From: Poronia punctata
Lineage: Eukaryota > Ascomycota > Sordariomycetes > Xylariales > Xylariaceae
Length of the DNA stretch: 32,812 bases
Direction: 5' to 3'
NCBI GenBank assembly: GCA_022579005.1
Contig: MU401784.1
Span: 1-32,812, forward strand
In this document: in pieces, positions 13,501 to 22,535 of the stretch
Numbering within the stretch: the stretch's first letter is position 1
Layout: every line of letters begins with the position of its first letter
Notes under the pieces: generated by a model
What the model saw: the letters and a program-made list of their open reading frames with translations, nothing else
What the model was told of the DNA's origin: nothing
The model's database searches: none
Translations under genes and position numbers: made by a program

Positions 13501-16500
13501 AAAAATATAAAAAAAGCCTTTATATTAATAACTACTTTTTGCTGCTAAAATAGCTATTTAAATACTAAAGTAAAAATAAATATGTTAATAAAAGTAATAT
13601 TAAAAATATTATTATAGCTTTATAAAAAAACGTAAAAACTAGTTGCTTATTAGTTATAAAAGCTTATAAATATAAAAACTAAATAGATAATAACCTAGCA
13701 AAAGCTTTTAGCAATTATAAAAAGTTATAAGCACTAGTAATAGTATTTTAAAAAAATAAATAAAACTTTTATAGTATAAATAAATTATATAGCTTTAAAA
13801 GGCGTAGTTAACTTATTAGCGCAAATTTTTTTTAAAAAGCTTGCTTACTAAATATATAAGCTAATATAGTTTAATTTTAATATAAAATATTAATTAAGCA
13901 TATTAAACCTAGTAAATAAACTATTAAAAAAGCTAAATTATATAGCTTAAAAGATTTAATATAAAAATATAATATTAATATTAAAAAAAAGCTTTAATTA
14001 CTTACTAAGCTGCTATAAAAAGTATAGTAAGTATTAGCAAAACTTTTGTTAAAAAAAAGGTAAAATATTAGCTTATACTACTAAAGTATTTTAAAAAGCT
14101 TTATTACATTTATATTTATTAGCTTATTTTATAATAAAAGTAGAAATTATAAACTTATAAGCTTATAAAGCGCTAAACTTTTACTATATAATTATAAAGA
14201 ATTTTTAAAAGCAAAAAAGTAAAAAGTATTAATATATATACTTAACTTATATATTATATACTATATAAATAGTAGTAGTAACTTATTTAATAAAAGCTAC
14301 TACTAAAAGCATAAAAACTGCTTTTTAAAAAAAAAAAAGCTAAAGCTATTATTTATAACTAATATGTTTTATATATTAAAACTAAAAATTTAGCTTAAAG
14401 CATAATAGCTTTTAAACTAATAGCTTTAATATAGTTTTATAAAATAGTTTATAAACTATAAGCTAAAAACTTTACTTTTATTAAGCTAATATATGCTATA
14501 AAGCTAAAATATATAAAAAGTATTATATTAATTTTAAAAGTATATTATATTTTAAAAGGTAGCTAATAATTTTAGCTTATAAAGCTTTAGTAAAATAACT
14601 AATATATTAGCATTATAATAGCTTTAAAGCTAAAAAAGCAAAAATAAAAATAGCTAAGTTATTATAATATAAGTTTTATTAAAAAAGTTTAAAATAAAAT
14701 GTTTAAAAATACGTTACTAGTTATATATAATATAAAAGCCTTTAAAAACTAAAGTATAAGCTTTATAAAAAGCTTTAATTATTATTTTTACTAAAGTAGC
14801 GTTTTTTTAAAAAATTAGCTTAAATTTTATTATAAAACTACTTTTATATATAAAAGTAAATAGCAACGTTTATAATATAATTTTAATTATTATAAACTAG
14901 TTTATAAAAATAATATTATTTATTTTTATATAAAAAACGCTTTATACTACTAAGCTTATAATAATTATATACTATAAAATAAACTATTAGTATAGGTTTT
15001 TTAAAAAAAATTATAAATAATAAAAATAAACTTATTAAAAGCAAATTTTTAAAAAAAGTTTATAAAATATAAAAAATATATTAGTAGCTATTTATTATAT
15101 AGCACTTTTTAACTAATAGCTAAATAAAATAAGTATACTAAACTTTAAAAAAGTACTTTTATACTTTTTATAATAATAAGCTAAATAGCTAAGTTAAAAT
15201 ATTAGCAAAAGCTAAGTTTATATATAATAATAGCTAATATGCTATTATAAGCTATTTATTATTTAAAGCACTATATAAATATTACTTAAAAAATATTAAG
15301 TATATATTAAAGTAGTTTTAATTTAATATTTAAAAAGTAAAAAACAAGCTATAGTAAATAAAAGCTATATACTTTATAGTTTATAAGCATTAAAAGTAAG
15401 TAGTTAAGTTAATATAAAAATAATATAAAAAGTATTATATACTAAAAAAGCTTTAAGCAAATAATATAATAAAGGTTTTAATAATATACTTTAAGTTTAA
15501 GTATAAAAAAAAGCTAGCTTTTATATATATTTAAATTAAAGTTTTTTAAAAAGTAAAAACTTAAGTATACTAAATTTAATTACTTAAAATTTATTTTTAA
15601 GTTTATAATATATTTTTTATATTATTGATTAAGCTATAAATAAACTAGCTAAAAAACGCTAGCAAAATAGCGCTGCTTAAGTTAAAAATAAGTAAAATAA
15701 ATAAGTAGTAAAAAAATTTATTTAGTATTAAAAAAACTAAAGTAAATAAAAATATTTAATAAAATAAAAAAGCTAAATAGTAAAATATAATATATAAAAG
15801 CTAGCTAAATATTTAATAAATATAAGCTAGCTACTAAACTAATATAAAAAAAATTAAAAAAGTTTATATTAAATAAAATAATAAATAAAGTAGTTATATT
15901 AGCATATAAGCATTAAAAGTTATAAAGTATTAACTTAGTTAATAAAAGAATAGTAAGCTATTATTAAGTAATTAAGCTAAGCTATAGTACTATAAAAATT
16001 TAAATTTAAATTTTAAAAAAACTAATTTAATTTAAAAATAAAGTTAAACTACTAAATATATAAAATATTATTATTAAATAAAAAGTTAAAAGTTAAAAGC
16101 TAAATATAAGCTAAAATATTAATATATATAAAACTATTAAAATATTTATAGTAAAAAGCAAGTATAGCAATATAATAAAAAGTATAAATAAAACTAATAG
16201 CTAAAGTAAAGTAAACGTTATAAATAAAAGAGTTTTAATAGCTATTATTAATACTAAAAATAATATAAAGGCTTTTTTTTATAAAGCTAAATATAGTTAA
16301 GCTTTAACTTAGTTGCGTTTATAATAAGCGTATATAGCTAGGCAATATATATATATAAATTGCTTAAAATAGCGTTTTTATTTTAGCGCTAAATATAAAG
16401 CATATTAGTTTTTTTATTAACTTAATAAGTAGCAAAAAGTTATAATTAATAAATTAATATTAAAAAAGTTAATATAAAAATAAATTACTTAATAAGCACT

Positions 16501-17380
16501 ATATATATTAACTATTTAAACTTAAATAAAAATTGCTATAAAGTAATAAAAAAAGTAAGCTTAAAAAAAAAGCAGCTTAAATTTCTTTTTATTATAAAAA
16601 ACTATACTTTTTTTTTATAATTAACTACTTTTTAAAAAGCTAAGCTAACTTTTTTTAAGCAAAAATAAAGTAGCTAATTTTAACAATCAAAAAGTTATTA
16701 AATATAATATTTATATTATTAACTTAAACCTTTTTATAAGCTAAAAGCTTACTATTAATATACTAATAAAAAAACTATATATTAAATAATAACTTAAGCT
16801 ATGCTTTTAAAAGCTATAAGAATATAAAAAGCAATATTAAAGCAAATAACTTAATAAAAATAAAGCAGTAAACGTATAGCATAGCAAACATAATAGTTTT
16901 ATTTATAAGCAATATAATTAATAAAGCTAAAAGTATAAAAATAATAAATTTAAAAGTTGTTATATATTATAAAACATAGCTAATATAAAGCTTTTAGCTA
17001 TAAGTAATAAGCAATATATTTTAACTAGGCCTTTTATACAAAAGGTTTAATATATAATAATTTAAAAATAACTAACTTATAGCTTTATTAAAAAAGTATA
17101 TATATATAAAAGCAAAATGCAATACTTTAAAAGATAGCATAAGAGCAGTTAATTAGTAAAGGGATTAAAAAATAAAAAGGTAAAAGAAGCTAAATAACTA
17201 TAGTTAAAATTTAAAATTTAAAAAAATAAATAAAGTTACTTATATTTAATAAGTTAATAAGAAAACAGCTTTTAAAAAAATAGCTAATTTAATTAAAGGA
17301 ATTAAATATAAATCTAACTAGCAAATATATATATAATTGCTAAAGTTGCTAAAAACTAGTAACTTAGAAAAAAGGGCAGT
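10557..17380 (-). mobile_element. RIP-degraded LTR-type element internal region (copy B), flanked by R4 and R5
   Basis: About 6.8 kb between two modules in the same orientation. With the modules it spans about 7.3 kb, a normal length for a complete LTR retrotransposon. The part 10557-12600 is the reverse complement of 1-2030, and 12400-16080 is the reverse complement of about 6690-10330. The mutations have removed all long frames, so no gag, protease, reverse transcriptase or integrase motif can be confirmed. The LTR-element reading is an inference from layout and size. Confidence 0.6.
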
Positions 17381-17615
17381 ATAATAAAGTACTTACTTAT
17401 AAGACCTATTAGCTACGCTATAAGTGCACAAATTATATATAAGCTAAACCTATGCTAATTTATAGCTAAGGCTTAGCTAGTTATACTTTTTTTAATCCTT
17501 TTAGCTAGTTTAATTACCTACTTAGCTAATTAAACAAAAGTTATTTAATATACTTAGTTTTTAAAATTGCTAGCAACATTACCTTGTAACTACCTTATTG
17601 CTTAAACCCTTATAT
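17381..17615 (-). repeat. LTR-like module, copy R5
   Basis: Starts ATAATAAAGTACTTACTTAT and ends near TACCTTATTGCTTAAACCC. It lies between copies B and C and is shared by both, the mirror image of module R3 between copies F and A. Confidence 0.7.
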
Positions 17616-18087
17616 TTAAGTACAAAAAAAAGCTAGCCTTTATATATATTTAAGTTAAAGTTTTTTAAAAAATAAAAACTTAACTATACTAAATCTAGTT
17701 ACTTAAAATTTATTTTTAAGTTTATAATATATTTTTTATATTATTGCTTAAGCTATAAGTAAACTAGCTAAAAGCTGATAGTAAAACAACGCTACTTAAG
17801 TTAAAAAATAAGTAGTAAAAATAAGAAGTAAAAAGTATTATTTAGTATTAAAAAAACTAAAGTAAACAAAATCTTTTAATAAAATAAAAAGGTAGCTAGT
17901 AAAATATAATACTTAAAAGCTATTTAAATACTTAGTAAACGTAAGCTATTTGCTAAACTAATATAATTTTTTTAAAAGGTTTTTTTTAATAAAATAACAA
18001 ATAAAGTAGTTATATTAGCATATAAGCACTAAAAGTTATAAAGGTATAAAACTTAGTTAATAAAAAATAGTAAACTATTGCCAAGTA
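17616..18087 (-). mobile_element. RIP-degraded element internal region (copy C, 3' part)
   Basis: Reverse-complement match to about 4690-5170 and, further diverged, to 6690-7190. The element continues at 18494, on the far side of the less mutated insertion 18088-18493. Aligning to copy B (15950-15995) places the break between CCAAGTA and GTTAACTAGG. Confidence 0.6.
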
Positions 18088-18493
18088 TAGTAAGAGGTCA
18101 TTAGAAACGAGCAGCACGATGTTTTACACTAAAACTTAACATGTTTAACAATATATAACATAACTACAAGATAGTCTAATATCTATTAAAAATAAAGGTA
18201 TATAACGGCTATTATTAGCTTTTATTTTATATAAGTATTTATAGTATACCTATTTTCTTTATTTAAATAATAAATTATAAACTTACTTACTTAATTAGCA
18301 AAAGCCTAAAACATATATATTTAAATAAATAAAATAGGTATTAATTTCTTCTTTTTTTCTTTATATATATTATAATACGCCTAATATATTAAAACTCTAT
18401 ATAACCTTATATTTTATAAACAAAAAGAGTTATTAAAGTTATAAGTTTAGAAAAAAGTTACGTTTTACTTGTTTTAAATGATAACCTATTGTA
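18088..18493. mobile_element. MITE-like insertion inside copy C, little mutated
   Basis: A 406-bp stretch that interrupts repeat sequence found continuous elsewhere in the window. Its ends form an imperfect inverted repeat: AGGTCATTAGAAACGAG at 18095-18111 against the complement of the right end, AGGTTATCATTTAAAACAAG. The match is partial, with a small length difference. It keeps TC, GA, CA and TG dinucleotides that the host repeat has lost, so it was inserted late or is too short to be mutated. It has no coding capacity. A 2-3 bp TA or GTA target duplication is possible but not provable in AT-rich DNA. Confidence 0.5.
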
Positions 18494-20000
18494 GTTAACT
18501 AGGCTATAGTACTATAAAAACTAAAAGACTTATATATAAAAAACTTATATTAACTTTAAACTAACTTATTAATAATAAAAGTAATATTACTAAAGTAAAA
18601 AGTTAATAAAAAAAAGCTAAATAATAGCTTTAAAAAGCAAAAACTATATTATACTATTAAAGCTGCCTTAGCTAGAATTTAGCAGTATAGTTTAATAATT
18701 AATATAAATAAAAGCTATAGTAAAAGTTAAAATAACTTTTTAAATAAAAAGCTTTTAAAAAGCTTTATTAATACTTAAAAAAGTTTTAAAACGTTTATTA
18801 ATAAACAATTTTTAAAAGTTTAGCTTTTTATTAGTAAGCTTTATAATAAGCATATATAACTAGTGCAAGCAAGCGTTAAAGTTATTAAAAAAGCTATTTT
18901 AGTATTTAAAAAAAAGCATAAAAAATTAAGCTTTTTATAAAATATTATTAAAGTTGCTAGCTAAAAGCTTTTTTTTAATAATATAAAACTAATAAAGTAT
19001 TAGTAATTAAGCTAGTAAACAATTAATAAAAACTATAAATAATAATAAAAGCAATAATAATAGTTAATAAATATTAAATAAAACCTAATTTTTAATAAAA
19101 AGCAGCATAGCGCACTTTTTTTTTATATAATAAAAAAACTAGCTTTTTAAAAAAACAACTACTTACTAAAAAGCTAAACTTGCTTTTTTTAAGCAAAATA
19201 TATAATAGCTAATATAAGTAATAGTATTATTAAATTAGGTAGCTTTTTTATTATTAGCAAAGTTAGCTTAATAGTTTTGCTATACAACTTGTATATAAAC
19301 GCATATATAAGCAATATATACTATAATTTTTAAGCTACGCTTATTAAAGTAAAAGAAATTTATATAACTAATATTTAATAAAAACTATAAGCAATAAGGT
19401 AATAAATATATAGTATAATAACTAATATAATCTTTTTTATAAAAAGTATAATTAGCGTTATTAGGTTAGTAAAAGCAATAAATATATAGTATAATAACTA
19501 ATATAATCTTTTTTATAAAAAGTATAATTAGCGTTATTAGGTTAGTAAAAGCAATAAATATAAAAGTTAAAGTGTATACTTAAAACGCAATGCTAGCAAA
19601 GCTTTTTATTAAGTATAAAAACAGTTTTTAGCTTATTATTGCTAAAGTTATAATTTAAGTTTAAAATAATATAGTTTAAAACTAACTAGCTAAAGTTTAT
19701 ATTAAAAATATAAAAGTATATAAAGTTAAAATAAAAAAGCTTTAAAAGTAGCATTATAATAACTGCTTAGCAAAAAATTAAACAAAATAACTAATACTAA
19801 AAGATTTTGTTTTAAAAGTAAGGTTATAAATTTAAAAAAACTAAAGTAAATTAATAAAAACTAAAAAATAGGCAGAAATATAGCAACAAGCTATAAAAAC
19901 GTAATTTAATTAAATAAAAATTAAAAGCAAGCTTAACTATTAAATATACTTATAAATAACAAAATTGCTAAAGACTAGCAACATAAAAAAAAGGGGCAAT
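18494..20000 (-). mobile_element. RIP-degraded element internal region (copy C, 5' part)
   Basis: Reverse-complement match to copy F. Around 19600-20000 it mirrors 3330-3640, including TTGCTAAAGACTAGCAAC against the element's TTGCTAGTTTTTAGCAATTTT. It is bounded on the right by module R6 and holds the 76-bp tandem duplication. No frames survive. Confidence 0.6.
19401..19560. repeat. Perfect tandem duplication, 76-bp unit, 2.1 copies
   Basis: Unit 1 spans 19401-19476 and unit 2 spans 19477-19552. All 76 positions agree, and eight bases of a third unit follow. Each unit begins AATAAATATATAGTATAATA and ends GGTTAGTAAAAGC. Exact identity inside heavily mutated DNA means the duplication happened after the mutations, or that the assembly duplicated it. 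Confidence 0.9.
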
Positions 20001-20229
20001 ATAATAAGGCACTTACTTATAAGACCTACTAGCTATACTATAAGTATACAAACTATATACAAGCTAAACTTACTTTAACTATTAGCTATAGTTTAGCTAG
20101 TTATACCTTTTTCTTCTTTTTAGCCAGCCTAGTTACTTACCTAGTTAACTAGATAGAAATTATTTAATATACCTAGTTTTTAAAATTGCTAGCAACATTA
20201 CCTTATAACTACCTTATTGCTTAAAAACT
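20001..20229 (-). repeat. LTR-like module, copy R6
   Basis: Starts ATAATAAGGCACTTACTTAT and ends near ACCTTATTGCTTAAAAAC. It forms the outer (5') module of copy C. Its middle differs from the other copies (TTTTTCTTCTTTTTAGCCAG), where most have a TTTTTAAT-type run. Confidence 0.7.
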
Positions 20230-20340
20230 TATATTTAAAAAAAATGACCAATTTAATTAAAAGAATTAAATATAAACTTAACTAGTAAATATATATATAA
20301 TTGCTAAAGTTATTAAAAACTAGTAACTAAAAAAAGCAGT
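20230..20340 (-). repeat. Short element fragment between two modules
   Basis: About 110 bp. It matches the stretch just outside module R5 (17285-17380), including AATTTAATTAAAAGAATTAA and the TAGTAAATATATATATAATTGC-type run. It is therefore the first internal bases of an element whose remainder is missing. Confidence 0.55.
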
Positions 20341-20566
20341 ATAATAAAGCACTTACTTATAAAACCTACTAGCTATGCTATAAGTATATAAACTATATAT
20401 AAGCTAAACTTATACTAACTAATAGCTATAGCTTAGCTAGTTATACTTTTTTAATTCTTTTAGCTAGTTTAATTACTTATTAGCTAATTAAACAAAAGTT
20501 ATTTAATATACCTAGTTTTTAAAACTACTAGTAACATTACCTTATAACTACTTTATTGCTTTAACC
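20341..20566 (-). repeat. LTR-like module, copy R7, next to the gene island
   Basis: Starts ATAATAAAGCACTTACTTAT and ends near ACTTTATTGCTTTAACC. It is the outermost repeat on the left side of the island. With R6 it forms two same-strand modules separated by only 111 bp, as unequal recombination or nested deletion would leave. Confidence 0.7.
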
Positions 20567-20756
20567 TTTATATTTATAACTACTTTTTATATAAAGGGTA
20601 TAAGGTCTATAAATGCTAATTAGATTATAATAGCAAAACTTTTAAAGTTTTTATTTTGCTAAACTGGCCTTAAGCAACTGCGCTACTATATATATATTAT
20701 TCTTAATATATGCTTTGTCCTTATATAAGATTAGCTTTTGCTTATAACCAGTTTAA
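20567..20756. other. Transition zone between mutated repeat and gene island
   Basis: Base composition rises over about 190 bp. TC, GG and CC reappear (AAGGTCTATAAATGC, AAACTGGCCTTAAGC). A small inverted repeat, TAGCAAAA at 20631 against TTTTGCTA at 20654, could form a hairpin. No gene is visible. Confidence 0.5.
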
Positions 20757-20766
20757 TTAACAGCAA

Positions 20767-21057
20767 TTAGAAATTGTGGAAAACGGCAAGAAAGGGTTGA
20801 TGCTGATCGTCCCGGAGATTACATCCTCCCCCGGCATTTCCGGTTGACAAGGCTGAAAAGGGTGTCCGGCCATATTGGCCGTTGTAGGTCGAATATGGCC
20901 GAAGAGCGAAATGCAAGATAGAGAGAGCGGTAAACGCTTCCACATCCGTTCTGCCTGTCTCAAATCTTATCGGCGCATCTCCTATTCGTGTATCTTCATC
21001 GGCATCCCGAGCGAGCCACGGTACCCGGATGGTACTGAAGCCTGATACGATGCCCAT
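20767..21057 (-). CDS. Possible small hypothetical protein, 96 codons
   Basis: Complete minus-strand frame from ATG at 21057 to TAA at 20767. The start context is acceptable for a fungus (A at -3, G at +4: AAAATGGG). The product begins MGIVSGFSTIRVPWLARDAD and has no recognisable domain, signal peptide or membrane segment. The frame ends within about 10 bp of the island edge, so it may be a remnant of a longer gene cut off by repeat insertion. A chance frame in non-coding DNA is equally possible. Competing shorter frames overlap it on both strands. I do not recognise the sequence and assign no function. Confidence 0.2.
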   Translation of the reverse strand: MGIVSGFSTIRVPWLARDADEDTRIGDAPIRFETGRTDVEAFTALSILHFALRPYSTYNGQYGRTPFSALSTGNAGGGCNLRDDQHQPFLAVFHNF

Positions 21058-21900
21058 TTTTGTTTCACAACCACTGGCGACCGTTCAAGCTAAGCGTAGG
21101 CACTTCTTGTCGACGGGCCCCGGATATTACAAATACATGCCATGCCACATTGAAGTAATTAGTCAGTATGATCAGCTCCAACGACTTGAAAACAAGAGTA
21201 GACTAGGTTAGGGCTAGGTTAGTGTTGACAGCATCCCCACCCCCACCGTTGTTCTGCAAATCAAGCGCGGGAGCTCTGTGTGGAAACCATCTGCTTGGAG
21301 TTAGCGGCAGTCGCGAAGCATGCCCGTAATTACCTGATTTTCTAGTAACGTAACATACTCCAAACACAAAGCCGCTCTATATTAAGGTCTAAATGTCAAA
21401 TAAAAGACCATAATTTTATATAACTTAGTAGCATACGAGGAAGAACATCTCTAGTCTAAATGTGGATTGTAAAGTGTGTATAAAAGATTAAGTGTAAGTT
21501 GTCATCTCGGGGCGAATCACTATCAACCGGTAGGCTGGCTGGTCGTTCTGAACCCGGAGGGTAGGTTAGGTATTTTCGGTATGACATGATACAGGATGAT
21601 TGTTCAGCCTGCAGACCCAAAAATCTGGCCTGGGGTTCTTAGTAGATAGGTAGGTACCGAATGACGCGATAGCGAGAAACGCGAACTAGAATCCACTTGG
21701 CAGGGATTGGTCCGGCGATAGTATACCACCTAGGTACTTCAGCGTCTTCATCAGGTGCAAATAAATGATACAGGCACGCAGAGGAAAAGGGGGAGGGAAA
21801 CGGGGTAGGCATCATGATATATCTCTCATCATTGGTTTGCTATCGTATATATCTCTTGAGCATACCCACATAATACGGACAGGTGGTATACACCACACAC
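21058..21900. other. Non-coding 5' flank without a supported gene
   Basis: About 840 bp of normal composition. Frames here are short or run through low-complexity sequence, and none looks like protein. An inverted CCAAT box (ATTGG, 21706-21710) lies about 445 bp upstream of the transporter ATG. The short GGTTAGGGCTAGGTTAG stretch near 21206 is too short to be telomeric DNA. Confidence 0.5.
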
Positions 21901-21913
21901 ACACACACACACA
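21894..21913. repeat. (CA)10 microsatellite
   Basis: Ten CA units about 240 bp upstream of the transporter start codon, followed within a few bases by a TATATATAAATATA run. The likely polymorphism of the repeat could change spacing in the promoter. Confidence 0.9.
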
Positions 21914-21916
21914 GAC

Positions 21917-21934
21917 AAATATATATAAATATAA
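21917..21934 (+). promoter_or_regulatory. TATA-like element of the transporter gene
   Basis: AAATATATATAAATATAA lies about 220-235 bp upstream of the ATG at 22154. It is the only strong TATA-like stretch in this part of the island and has the right strand-neutral form. Usage is inferred from position alone, and the 5' untranslated region would be about 150-200 nt. Confidence 0.35.
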
Positions 21935-22153
21935 CTGTGCATTGCGCAGGTATACGCCCTTTGATCCCCTTGGAACCCTGCCTCGCCAACTCGACTTCGA
22001 GAGGGAAAAAGACTGGTATTCATCAGAAGAGTCACTTGCGATAACGCAAAGGTGTACCCTGCTTTCTAGGCTCGGTTCGATCGCATACCTCGGTCGCACG
22101 ACTGAAAAGGGAGACGCCATAGAGACAACCCCTCAAGTTGACTACAGCAGACG

Positions 22154-22450
22154 ATGAAATCGGGCCAAGAGTCCGACAGCGACGGTTGTCAATGGTCAGC
22201 CTCGACTGACGTGGACGAACCTGTCCCGCAGGCGGGAGATATGGCTCCGTCGGCCTCTCTGCGGTCTCATAATGCTTCCCGACGCCTTGATTTCTCTGCC
22301 ACTACCGAGAAAGCCCCAACCCATATACAACAGGACGACCCCTTCGAGGTGACTTTCGACGGCGACGATGATCCCTTTTGTCCGCGTAGCAGTGAGTCCA
22401 GATGGAACCTAATTTCGCCCCGGCCATAACTTCACGTCTCGCCGTAGTCT

Positions 22451-22535
<85 letters not shown>

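Noticed and set aside
10325..17621. TTAAGT direct repeat flanking copy B as a target-site duplication
   Set aside because: The right-hand TATATTTAAG is shared with the other modules, so it lies inside the repeat. Six-base matches are also expected by chance in such AT-rich DNA.
1..20570. Mitochondrial DNA or a centromere as explanation for the AT richness
   Set aside because: There are no mitochondrial genes or tRNAs, and the blocks are mutated dispersed repeats with transition differences. Centromere function cannot be judged from sequence alone.
21204..21225. Telomere-like GGTTAGGG stretch
   Set aside because: There is only one TTAGGG unit with two degenerate neighbours. That is too little for an interstitial telomere.
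21765..22157. Plus-strand frame of 130 codons and overlapping minus-strand frames upstream of the transporter
   Set aside because: They run through the CA microsatellite and promoter region, contain HTHTHT or VCVCVC low-complexity residues, and have no protein-like features.
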